A stretch of 64,000 nucleotides of DNA from Tigriopus japonicus (Eukaryota > Arthropoda > Copepoda > Harpacticoida > Harpacticidae): NCBI GenBank assembly GCA_010645155.1, contig CM021320.1:1676965-1740964 (forward strand). The letters are read 5' to 3'. The notes beneath the pieces were generated by a model, which was not told the origin of the DNA, ran no database searches, and worked only from the letters and a program-made list of their open reading frames with translations. Shown in pieces: positions 10,346-21,112 of this stretch (position 1 is the first letter of the stretch; each line of letters opens with the position of its first letter). The position numbers were made by a program, and so were the translations under genes.

Positions 10346-10952
10346 TTACACCCTGACACGAAAGTTCTGTCGTAGTCATACTTTGAGCCTAAAAATAACG
10401 GCAATGCGTGGACACTTTGGCGCAATCAAACCCCCCGTGCGCCCCAACAAGTGCCAAGAATATTTTTGGATTAGTTATGATGTAATTTAAGGACAAATAG
10501 GTGACAAAAATATTCCTGGAACAACAATTGTCAACTTGATGTCCGGCGTTTTCTTTTGGCACGGTTCCATCTGCCTTTAAACCGCTGTGAAAATATAGTG
10601 AATGGCGGGAATCAAAATTTACTCTGTTTGTGAGAAAGTAGACTAGTTTTTGGAACACCTCTAACCAAAAATAACGGGAAATATTACTGTCCGTCCTAAT
10701 TCAAGACTCATAGAATCTCAACCGTTAATCAACATTTTAGGCAAAGGGAAAACGTACAAACGTGCAAAACCTGAAAACGTGCGGGGAACCCGTTTACACT
10801 TTCCGCTTTGGTCGATAGCATCCCAAATATCATTTCCGAGGAAGAAGAGACTAGTTGGGGACAGATTGGATGTCCAGTCGTTCAAATCTATTCTTATATA
10901 ATGAAAATATTTTGGTTCAAAATTTCGACAAAACTTTCATGTCAGGGTGTAA
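10346..10952. mobile_element. Non-autonomous TIR element, about 607 bp (reference copy of a three-copy family)
   Basis: Terminal inverted repeats of about 27 bp: left 10346-10372 begins TTACACCCTGACACGAAAGT; right 10926-10952 ends ACTTTCATGTCAGGGTGTAA. The interior resembles 17545-18057 and 52375-53560 along its length (shared landmarks GAATGGCGGGAAT, ATTACTGTCCG, TTATATAATGAAAAT). It has no transposase. No convincing target-site duplication is seen, so the superfamily is not assigned. This copy lacks the insertion that splits the 52-kb copy and so shows the empty site near 10480. Confidence 0.78.
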
Positions 10953-11007
10953 AACTAACAAAACTTTTTGCCGAACTTAATTCTTCTTTCAACCTGTTAG
11001 CTATATA

Positions 11008-11152
11008 CAGTGAAATCTCGATTTACGAATCTCCGATTTAACGATAATTTTAGGGGTTGCCGTTTTACTACGACTCCTACGACAACGACTCGATTTAACG
11101 ATACTTTATATATTGGGGTGACAGACAGTTTCGTTAAATCGAGATTTCACTG
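11008..11152. mobile_element. pogo/Tigger-type MITE, 145 bp
   Basis: It starts CAGTGAAATCTCGATTTA and ends with the exact reverse complement TAAATCGAGATTTCACTG. It is flanked by TA on both sides (11006-11007 and 11153-11154), the expected Tc1/mariner-superfamily target duplication; tips of the CAGT...CTCGATT type are typical of pogo/Tigger-like elements. The interior contains extra copies of CGATTTAACGAT. No coding capacity. Confidence 0.88.
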
Positions 11153-11154
11153 TA

Positions 11155-13205
11155 ATGTGCAAAAAGCAATCACAAACATTCGATTTATCAATATGAAATT
11201 CTTGAATCACTAAAAATCTGACTAACAGCATGTTATAGCTTTATTATTTGCGATGAAAAAACATTTGCTTTTTGTGTGAGAGGGGAAACTTGAAGCGTCC
11301 ACAATCGACGAAAAAAAGATATCACTTGTACTTTGGCTTACAACCATCACTAGGGTTGAACAAATAATGCAAATAAAAACGCCAAAAATGCAACAAAAAT
11401 GCCAAAAAATGCAAAAGGAAATGCAAAAAGGAAAAAAAAGTTGAGGAACATTTAGACTAAATTTAATATAATTTGGTGAATAAATCTAAATTTAAGGCAT
11501 CAAATCCAAAAAAACACATTCCTAGCTCTTAGTTTTTCATAAATAAACATCAAATCAAAAAATGGTTGTAAATTATATCGTTGTTTGTGTTGTAGAACTT
11601 GGCGTTTTGGGTCTGAAAAATTTACACTAGGAACATATTTGCTCTCACACTTTCATTCTGTAACTGAAAAACTATTGTCAATACTTAAAATACAAATGTC
11701 AAAGAGAAGCCTTAAAGAGCCTTTAAAGCTAGAAGTTTTCCAACATGGTGCTCAAAAATTCCTTCTCTTCCTTATTTGCAATATATCTTTTGTCCAATCA
11801 AGGAATAGCACTTAAGGAGAGAATAGATGTGATTGATCATGAAAACCGTGATAGAAAAAACAATGTTATCCAAGCAGCCCAAAGTTTAGTTGTAATTTAA
11901 ATGAAGCATTGTAAGTACACTTCTTGCCAATTGCACACTCTTGTAGTTATGGCGGTAAATCATCACCTCGATTCCTTTTTCCTTTTACCTGATGTACATA
12001 GCACTAGCTATTCTAGTAAATATAAGTTTTGCTCATACTTTCATCTAGAACCTTTAATTTTACGTGTATCTTATTCCCATATTTGGCTCACATGTTTTTC
12101 ACGACTCGTGAAGTGAGAAATTTGGGATGGAGGACCCTCCGGGTCAACCTTTTTAAGTCATCCGTTCCTCATTTCTTCTTTGCCATTGCTTTTAATCTTA
12201 TTATTTTACCTTTTGTTGAAACAATGTTCAAAAGCCTTATTAGCGTAAAGTTAAGGCTGGAAGTCCGCGAGACGGATCTTGAAGACGGATACCATCATCA
12301 GAGTTGGTTTCCTTGTTGGTTAGAGCGTGTTGGTCTTTAATGATGATGAAAATGGGAGCTCCACATCTGCGACATGAGAAGAGTCAAGAGTGCTTCAATT
12401 TCATACCATGCCCACTAAAAATGGGGCTAAACAACTCTTCATCAGAGCTCTATTTCTCGGATGATTTTTGCTCATCTTCAAAGGAGCCTCGTACAAAAAT
12501 GAAATGTTGGATTTGCAAAGTCACTTCGCATTTGAGTTTTACAATAAAAATATGTCTCCACGTTCTAATAACTCCAATCTTAATGTCATTTAGGAGATGC
12601 AATATGTACCACAATCGAAGACTGACTGGAATTCGAAGTCATTACGACCTTTCTATTGGACTTGATGAGCAAGGCTAAGTAATGCCCGAGGCAATTGCTT
12701 CCAACGCCCTTTATCTATCGACCTTTGCTTGGAGCAAATACTTGTAAATGAAATGTTTGTCTCGATTATCGATCAGGTTGTCTGGTTAGTAACGAGAAGA
12801 TGCTTTTATTCAAGACCATAAAGAGCGTCTTTTTAAACGTTATAAATGACATGAGGTCAAAGAGAAATGCAAATTAACCACGAAGTTTGCTAAATGCTCT
12901 TCTAGAATTTGAACTGAAGAACATAGCAAACAATGTTGTCCCAAATATTACTTAAAATCTTGCAATGAAGCGTGTACATATAGTTAAGTATGGATTTACT
13001 AACAATTTTGGCATTCACTTAACCCGGTAACCTCATTAATATATTGTTCTGTTTAATAAAGTTTGTGACACCTCTAAATTGACACAAACACCGTGCAAGA
13101 AATACTTTAAGCTCTAATCTTCTTCCATCTTTTGCCCATTAGTCTTCGTCGGGAATATTTAGAAATTAAGATATTGTTGATGTTTACTTGATATATTACG
13201 AAAAT
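11155..13205. other. Intergenic, nothing recognised
   Basis: AT-rich. A low-complexity AAAAATGC-type tract occupies about 11365-11435. Several open frames of 70-124 codons (for example 12304-12678) show no domain or splice context that supports coding. Confidence 0.35.
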
Positions 13206-13225
13206 ATACATACATACATACATAC
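13206..13225. repeat. (ATAC)n microsatellite
   Basis: About five tandem ATAC units directly before a LINE remnant. Confidence 0.85.
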
Positions 13226-13231
13226 TTACTT

Positions 13232-13315
13232 TTAGGCGCTGATCCTTTTAGGGCATTTGAGGCAGGATTAGACAAATTTTTAAATACTATTCCTGATCAA
13301 TCCACTATGCAAGGC
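13232..13315 (+). pseudogene. LINE reverse-transcriptase C-terminal fragment
   Basis: The plus strand translates to GADPFRAFEAGLDKFL followed by an IPDQS motif, matching the extreme C terminus of the LINE ORF at 16101-17207 (GANPLTPFKAGLEFF) and of the fragment at 20520-20975 (TNPLIAFKEGLDKFL). Only about 28 codons remain. It is a short 3' relic of the same LINE family. Confidence 0.6.
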
Positions 13316-15970
13316 ATTTTTGGCGTTTTTATCGAAATTCGGTGCATTTTTCTGTCATTTTTTCTCTTTCATTTGCATTTTTGACCTTGTCGAAATTTGG
13401 TGTTTTCCCAAATTCTTAAAGAACATTAACGTTTTCTTGTCATTGACATTTTTCACTAAATTAAACAACTTTCCTTTCATTGGTTGGAAAAACCTTGTAC
13501 AGTAGAAAAGGAAAGTTCGTGGTGAAATGAATCGTCAACGCAAGATAAATTACCGTTGGGTAAGGTCATTGAGAGAAAAACCACTCGCGATTGATCATTA
13601 CTTATTCAAAGCAACTTTTAGTTAACGAGTGTTTGTAGGGTCGAGAGTCATGGACTGGTTCCCAAGAGAAAACTTCTACCCACACAACGGAGGATATTTG
13701 TCAGGTGGACTTTTAAATCCCTGGTTGGCACTTTTTGGAATATTTTGTAATTTCAAAAAGTGGTCATTTGGGAAACAACATATACTATTATGTAATTGTG
13801 GCAACTTGTTGCATATTACTTCTCCTTCAAAGAAATGGACTGGAATCGAAATGATGGTTCATAACATGCATTTTTGGCAGCATGATTTTATCTGCCGTTA
13901 ACGCAAAAATAATATGAACATCCCAAGCTCTATTTAGCAATAGTTTACTAATCTTTTACAATGTTCGACAATTTGAAATCAAAAGAGATGTCATTCGTTT
14001 ATCAGGACATATATAATGCTATTTTCTATACAGCTTTTAAGGCTTCACAGAAAAGACTCGAAATGAGAGGAAAGCCAATTTAAATGGCTTCTATCTTTTT
14101 TTATTTTTAAAAATAGCAAAAAAAACTGTCGATTTTCATGAGTGCTTTCAGTGTATTTAGTCCTTATGGGGATGCACTTTTTTGTTAGGTCTATCTATAT
14201 CTATTTTCCTAATTCCTGACGGAAAATAATGGGCACCTAATTGAGGAAAGCAAGAGCATGAGAACGAAAAGACGATTTACTCTGGGTTCTTTAGGGTCGA
14301 GTAAGTTATACTTTCCAAAACATTTCAATATCTTCAGTCACTAGCTTGACTTCATGTAATGCTGAGTTATGTTTCTCTTAAAAACATATTGCATCATGCG
14401 TGCACATAATCTCAGAGCAAGTATAGTGAAACAATACACATTGTTACAAGATTGTGTAAGAACTTTATTCAGATCAGATGATCATATCAAGCCTTACCAA
14501 GTCTTGAGAAAGTTTCAAGGGAAAGTCGTTTGACATTTAGCGCCTTGGCGAATCAAATTTGTCACAAATGTGACTAACTGCGAAGACATCATAGTACACA
14601 TAACTTGGTTAAGACAATGCTTAACTTTGCCTTGTTAGAAAGTATGCGATAGGATTGTTGATGATATTTCCCTCTATGATTGTGAATTTCAGATCCTTTG
14701 TTTTGACCTTTAGGAAATTCTGTTTGAGTCTGTATGATCTCATGACATAAAATCAATCTTTGAAGTTTGCAAAAACATCATTCATGTGTACTTTCTTACG
14801 CAAATACTCTAAAGGTACTCTGCACTGTTTCCGTCTATTTTTTATCATTTTTCTTGAAGTCTTCAAAATTTCACTTTTTCTGTATTATAGTATGTAATAG
14901 TCTCATGCACTTCTAGCTGAGCCTTGAGGTAAAGTATGAATGTGACTAGAAAATCAATACTTAGGGAGAAGCGAGAAAATCTAAAACCGTGTCTGGAGAT
15001 TTCTTGGCATTTCCCTGAAGAAAAAATGCCTTAAACTTGAACCAGTCTCCACAGTATTTAGCAAAAAATCGTGCATACGGGTTCGACTTAAACTTCATTT
15101 ATGTCAATGGGAGTGATTACCGTATCATTTTACGGACCTGCTGCCGTCTCTAACTGACGTTAGCAGTGTAGGCTTGCCAAAAAAATCTAAGTTTTCTAGG
15201 GTCAGATGTTCGAAAAATGTTGCATTAATGGGCAATGGCATGGTTAATGTGTGTTGAGAAGTATTGCAAAGTAATTTGAAAACAAATGGAGAAATTGGAA
15301 GCCTTCAATTAAACAAATTACTTGTTTTTAGGTTTAGTTGCCCCAGGAACCGATCTCCTTTGGCCATCTTGTTATTCAAAGTCGGGCATTCCTAATTTCA
15401 AAGTTCGGAAGAACCCTCTCAACTTATGTAGCGAAATTTTAGATTAAAGCAACAAAACATACTTTTTTGCAAATACAATGTCAAGATTTGCTATTTCAAC
15501 TTCAATTTGTGCAGATAAGAAAGGCATTGTTGCAATCACCAGGCTTAAATCTTCGTTTTAGTTACCTCGCACGCTCATCAGAAACACGGGTCTTCCGAAC
15601 TTTTTTTCCCGCCAAAAATGATGACGTCACTAGTAATTGCTGGAATAGAAACTGGTAAATTTCCAAAACAATGAAATAAACAATCGAAGAAAATAACACT
15701 GATATGGCTATTTTTCCCATAATTTGAACAGTTCGAGGAAAAAGCCTTCATTGCTGAAATTATTGAACAAGATGTTTTATTCTTATTTTTGGATGATTCA
15801 AAGACTAATGTTTGTAATGGAGGAAACAAGTAAGCCAATCTTCCAAGAAAGAAGGATAGAAACGAGACCATCCATTTCCTGAATAAGAAGGCATTTTTTA
15901 CATCTTCCACTTGAACTTTCAGCGAATGCGGTGAAAATTAAGGGAAGTGACGAATGGAATGCATATCGGT
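13316..15970. other. Intergenic, nothing recognised
   Basis: AT-rich with poly-T/poly-A runs. Open frames at 13629-13901 and 15578-15910 have no recognisable domain. Confidence 0.35.
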
Positions 15971-16009
15971 NNNNNNNNNNNNNNNNNNNNNNNNNNNNNN
16001 NNNNNNNNN
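15971..16009. other. Assembly gap (39 N)
   Basis: Run of N of 39 bases. Confidence 0.99.
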
Positions 16010-16100
16010 TTTTCAATACCGCTACAAGGAATGGGATCCCCTGTAAAGAGAGTTAATCATTAATATAGTTTCAATAATTAATGTTTATATGAAATTTGAT

Positions 16101-17207
16101 CTACCAATGAGTTACTGTTGGCAGATCTATACAACCCTTATATAGTGGGTTGGTCAGGAATAGTATATAAAAAAATTCCAATCCTGCCTTAAATGGTGTT
16201 AGAGGATTAGCTCCTACATATTCCCGACGAAGACTAATGGGCAACAAATTGAACAATGAAGGAGCCCGATAAAGAAGAGAGGAGCACTTCATTGTTCGAA
16301 CTAGCCTTGATTCCTTAGGATTTGGAGGTGCTCTCAGAGCGCACGTAAAACCTCTACGATCGCTACAACTGATCTCAAATCCTGGGTTAGGACAGAGCCC
16401 ATGAATGCTCTTGAAAACATACAGTATCAGATACCTTTCATACCTTCTCTGAGTACTGTAAAATCCTAACTTCTGGAGCCTCTCCCAATATGAGAGCTCT
16501 CTCATTCCTGTGATGTTCCTAGTAAAACATCTTTGGACCTGCTCGACCTTTTGCAAACCTGCTGAACTCATTGGAGCCCAAATGGGTGAGGCATATTCAA
16601 GATGCGGCTGAACAATCGACTTGTAGAGAGTTAGCATCGTAATACTATCTCTGGACTTGAAAGTGCGATAGATCCAGCCGCACGTTTGAAATGCCTTCCC
16701 CACTTTCAACTGGATATGCTCATCAAACTTTCCATCATCTTGGACGACAACTCCCAAATCTCTCATGGACGATACCTGCTCAATATCACAACCTCCATTG
16801 TCTTTGAGAGGAACATCTAATTTTGACGCCCCATACGTCATTGTGCGGAATTTCATCCCGTTCAATGCCATATTACTCTGACCAACCCAAGAGTAGACTT
16901 TCTCCAAGTCCTCAACTAAATATTTTGAATCCTGACCATTCCTTCCACAAACTAATTTTGTGTCATCAGCATATGAAGAAATACTGGCTTTTGTTCTAAA
17001 CTTCTGGAGAGGAGCAATAAAGAGAATAAACGAGAGCGGACCTAAGATCGAACCTTGCGGAACACCTATTTTAAACCTCATTTTTAACAAAGAAAGCGAT
17101 TTGATTTTTTTACCTAAAATCTTCAAGAAAAAATAAGAATTACACCTTAAAGAATTGCTCCTATTCATATACTCTGGCGTAAAAATCGTGACTTTGCACC
17201 ATAACAT
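16101..17207 (-). pseudogene. Non-LTR retrotransposon (LINE) reverse transcriptase, 5'-truncated
   Basis: An open frame of 368 codons carrying the second half of a LINE reverse transcriptase. The GVPQGSILGPL block is at residues 48-58 and the catalytic YADD box at 79-82. The C-terminal region has blocks typical of CR1/L2/jockey-like LINEs: RDLGVVVQDDGKFDEHI, LYKSIVQPHLEYASPIWAP, a VEQVQRCFTRNI block and a RRYERYLILYVFKSIHGLC block. The first half of the polymerase and any endonuclease are missing, and no ORF1 is present. The 5' break lies close to the hAT-like MITE starting at 17214. The frame is intact over its remaining length, so this is a fairly young 5'-truncated insertion. Two more degraded relics of the family are in the window. 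Confidence 0.9.
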
Positions 17208-17213
17208 TTTAGT

Positions 17214-17541
17214 TAGCGATAGACGGGAAAGGCTCTTAACCGAAACCGGAAGTTTCAGCCGAAAAAGGGCTTTATCAAAACCGAAACCGAAAGCAGCTGA
17301 CTAGAAAACTATGTACATAAAAAAATCACTTTGAAATTGAAATTGATCATGTTCGGTAATTCTAAAATAAATGAATAAAAACGAAAAATTTATTTTCAAA
17401 ATAGGTTTTTGGACCAAAAAAATCTTCGACTGTTGTTGGTCAAACTCCATTCTCTATAATGCATGTCCGCTTTCGGTTTCAGTAGGCATAACCGAAACCG
17501 AAGCCGAAATTTCGGCCGAATACTCTTTCGGTCCATCATTA
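17214..17541. mobile_element. hAT-like MITE rich in CCGAAACCG motifs
   Basis: The left tip TAGCGATAGACGGGAAAGGC is a degraded form, and the right tip CTTTCGGTCCATCATTA a good form, of the ends of the element at 24579-24812. The interior shares AGCTGACTA and GGTCAAACTCCAT landmarks with that copy. CCGAAACCGAAA-type repeats near both ends face each other. No target duplication survives. It lies between the LINE fragment and a copy of the 607-bp TIR family. Confidence 0.65.
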
Positions 17542-17544
17542 ATC

Positions 17545-18057
17545 AGTGATGCGTGGACAGATTTACACGATCCAGTGTGCCCCCATCAGATACTAGTATG
17601 TTTTGGGATTATTTCAGGATGTCCTTGAAAGTCGAAAATGTGGTAAATCGTTGCTGGCACAACAAGCGTCGCTTTCATGTCAGGAGTTTTTTGATGCAGG
17701 ATTCTCCATCGCTTCAAAGTGTGAAAAACTGAATGGCGGGAATTAAATTTTGCTTGATTCCTGGAGATATGAGAGTGAGTGGTTTAGAGACACTCTCAAC
17801 GATAATCCAAATGAAATTTACGTACGGTCCAATGTGATTCAAAACCTCATGAATCTCGAATCATCGTCAACATTTTCGGCATCCTTCAAAAATGTGAGCA
17901 AACTTTAATCCGTCCACTCTTCAGTAAATTGAAAGCATAACAAAAAGGATTTTCAAGGGTAGAGAAACAATTTGGGTGTAAATTGGAAGTTATATTGGTC
18001 GAAGCTCTTCTAACAGCACTGAAAATTTTAGTTCAAAATTTCGCCAGGACTTTCGTT
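17545..18057. mobile_element. Diverged copy of the 607-bp TIR family
   Basis: Collinear with 10405-10945: GATGCGTGGACA, a GTGCCCCC block, CTGGCACAACAAGCGTCGC, GAATGGCGGGAATTAAATTT, TACGGTCCAATG and TTCAAAATTTCGCCAGGACT correspond in order. The left terminal repeat is missing and the right one is degraded. It abuts the hAT-like MITE. Confidence 0.65.
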
Positions 18058-20519
18058 CAATATTACCAGAGATGCTTTTTGAACAATTCCAAGTATTACA
18101 ACTAGCAAATGAGGTAAGTAGAAGTGAGTAGAAAATCACACCTTTGTCCAAATTTGATAGAAAAAAAGACGACACACATTGAATAATTACGGAATGAAAA
18201 GTTCGTGAACAAGCATACTCTCAGGAATGTCATCGAATCTCCCATTAGTATTTACACATTGTGGAACAATCAATCAACAATAGTATCTTGGGAATGCTAA
18301 ACTTCACTTGTGTTACCACGTGTACTTTATTACAACACACAGGGCATTAAGTACTTAGAGCTTGAATTCACATCATTTGAAAGAAAGCATCTTTCTTTTC
18401 CATACTTATGTGTGAAGCCTCATGTGTCTGAAGCCTCATGTAGTAAACACTTTTTTGAAGGACATTTCTTAGAGTGGTCCTCGGTGATGTTGTTTTCGCG
18501 ATCCTATTCAACAGTTTTTTTTTTAAAGTGATCGTCTTTAAAGAGGATTAGAGGCTTCACAAATGCTAAGAGGTCAATGATCGTATTAATAAGGCCTTTG
18601 GCTTTATGATACTCTTCACGATACAACACAAACAGTACAAACTTAGACACTTGTGGGTTCATATTTTAGGGACATCAAACTTTGGACAATCTCCTGCAAC
18701 TTTCGCGTAGTTCTAATTATCCTGTTCAATGAATATTCGACAAGGAGCAAAGAGGACGGAGGATAATTGTAGTCTTTAGCTTGCGAATAAAAGTTGAACT
18801 TTTTGTCATAGTTTGGAAAATAGTCAAGCAATCACAAGCATAGAAATGAGAGCTAAGAGAGCGCTTAAAATACTTGTTCGGTCCTGTACTAAACCATCAC
18901 CTTCTCTGTTTTTCCATCTGGTTCCATATGAAATCAACTTTTTGGGCAAGTCTTTGGAAAAATAAATTTCATTAACGAACATTTCTTTGTTGGAGAAACC
19001 TAATCAGTTGTTCAAAGTAAGCAGGAGTTACAAAAAGTCCACTTGTCATGGAATATTTCGACTTAAGGGAGATTAACCCGACAATAACACTTCCGGATTA
19101 ACATCTCAGAGCTTAATATACTTTCGTTAAGCCTAAACAGCCAATTGAAAAATAGAAAAAGAATCAAATCTACTTTACTTGAAGTTTAACTCTTTAGAAT
19201 CGAAATTTCAAAACGAAATTTCACGAACGGTGAACAAAATTGTCGATGACACAATTTGGTTGATTAATGTTTAAAAACACAATCAATGTTGATAGCAACA
19301 TTTGGGATCAGGGCATCATAAACATCAAAATTACTTGTTAAAATGCGTGATAATAAGTTGGAACTTTTGTTCTTATGATTGTATTGTAATTATGGTAACT
19401 CGAGAGGTTTTAGCCAACTCGTAGTAAAACTCAGGGATTGGGTCAAAGAGGCCATATAATTTGTTTCTCCCTCATAAACAAACCCTTTCTCATCCTAGAA
19501 AATGATTCCAAAAGGTGGGCAACTTCTTGAATTATAAAGTTAGGGGAAAAGTTGTTCAAAGTAAGACAGTTGGATTTTCTCTGAGCAAAAACTCTTGAAA
19601 GAAGAGAAAAGGGTGTTCCAGAAGTTAGTATTGATGCGAAAGTGTTTATCTACTACGTAAATATGAAGAGAAGAATGAACACTACTGTTATGCCCTTTGA
19701 TGCCGATGGTATAACTGTCTTCAAGCTATTAAGGATTGAACGTAATATGAGGAGAAGAAAACAGTCGGTGTTTGTTGGACAAAATTAAAATTCTGGAAGA
19801 GTAAATTTTAGTGAAATCTTTGTTATATGTTATAAAAAATTGGTCAAACGTATTCATCAAGACGATGTATTCAGTTACTGCAGTGCCAAAGTTCATGAAT
19901 GATCTTGCTCAAATTATCCAAGTGGGTGACTAAAATATGTTCAAGATTCCCACTTTTTCATTGCTGTGCTCAATGTAGACCCACATTGTGTTTTGGTTTT
20001 AGCACAGGCAGAAACCAATTATCATAACATCCAGATGGAGAGCTTGAAGAATTCCGCTACACCTGCATGGGACTCCATTAATCCAAGGGATTTGCAATAT
20101 ACGTTTAATTGATATGGTTGTAAAATATCTAATACTCAGGCTCTGGGCACAAAGAACAAATTTAGCAATTTCGAGCCCGCAGTTTCGTTACAACCTGTTG
20201 TTTTTTACTTTGGGTGCAACGATTTGGGACTTACTTAACATCTCTCGGTCCCATCAAAAAATCGCCTCGGGGCTACCTGATGGGATTTTGCCCCGCGATG
20301 GGTGACCCCTACTCTAGAGAATATTTAAGATATTCCGGTTCTCAGGATTTCATAGTATTGTTGGTGTGACCTTTCAGTTCGGGATATTTTACCCTGTTGT
20401 AGGGGGGGTTCCGATCAAACACCTTTAAGAAAAAGCCCCTTAACACGCCACTTAAATATAATGAAAATTACGGTGAGCAGGAACCACCGATGAAGTATTT
20501 AGCTGCAATGCTGTCATCT
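18058..20519. other. Intergenic, nothing recognised
   Basis: About 2.5 kb without coding signal. A GC-richer patch at about 20200-20330 (GGGGTCACCCATCGCGGGGC on the minus strand) resembles one end of a hAT-type element, but I cannot find its partner end. Confidence 0.35.
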
Positions 20520-20975
20520 CAGATAATTAAAATTTCGATGAGCATATCCAGTCGAAAGAGTGCAAGACATTCCGAATGAGTTATGCAGGTTTGCAAAAAA
20601 ATGTTTCACTAGGAACATCAAAGGAATATGAGAATTTTCGCATTGAGAGATATTTGAAACGCTAGTTTCGTACAATATTCAGAAAGATCTTACGAAAGAT
20701 TTATATCTACACAACAAGCTTTGTATAGGTGCAGCGAGATTTAACTTGTGTTTTGAGTGCACCTGCAAGTGCTACTAAATCCAGGTTCGTTCTTTCCATG
20801 AAGTCCACATCTCTTTATCGCATTCCTTTGTTTAATTTCCTGTCCACCCTTCGTAGGGAAACTGTACGAACTAATCCTCTAATTGCCTTTAAAGAAGGGT
20901 TGGACAAGTTCCTTATTTCTTTTCCTGATCAACCATTCATTCTACTCCTAAGCAGATATGTCAACACTAACTCGA
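20520..20975 (+). pseudogene. Degraded LINE reverse-transcriptase remnant
   Basis: The clearest part (20729-20975) translates to RDLTCVLSAPASATKSRFVL then a LRRETVRTNPLIAFKEGLDK block, matching the C terminus of the ORF at 16101-17207. Upstream, pieces of the same ORF are recognisable in different frames (TTTCGATGAGCATATCCAG for FDEHIQ at about 20535; TGTTTCACTAGGAACATCAA for CFTRNI at about 20600). Frameshifts and deletions show a dead copy. Its 3' end runs directly into the reverse-oriented SINE. Confidence 0.75.
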
Positions 20976-20976
20976 G

Positions 20977-21112
20977 GTAGACCATAAGAATGGTTCTCCG
21001 TCTGTGGGTGTGAATTAACGTCTAAAAGTTTCCTTGAGAAAGGTCGGGGAGGAGAATCGAACCTGGGCCATCTCTCACTATAGGAAACTGCGTTAACCAC
21101 GACACTACGTGA
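20977..21112 (-). mobile_element. tRNA-derived SINE, reverse copy
   Basis: On the minus strand it reads ACGTAGTGTCGTGGTTAACG with a B box GGTTCGATTCTCCTCC, then the TTTCTCAAGGAAACTTTTAG body shared with the SINE at 7453-7704. The match ends about 45 bp into the body at the LINE remnant, with no poly-A tail, so this copy is truncated or older. Confidence 0.8.

Noticed and set aside
20200..20335. Complete hAT element suggested by GGGGTCACC-like end
   Set aside because: No opposite end or target duplication could be found.
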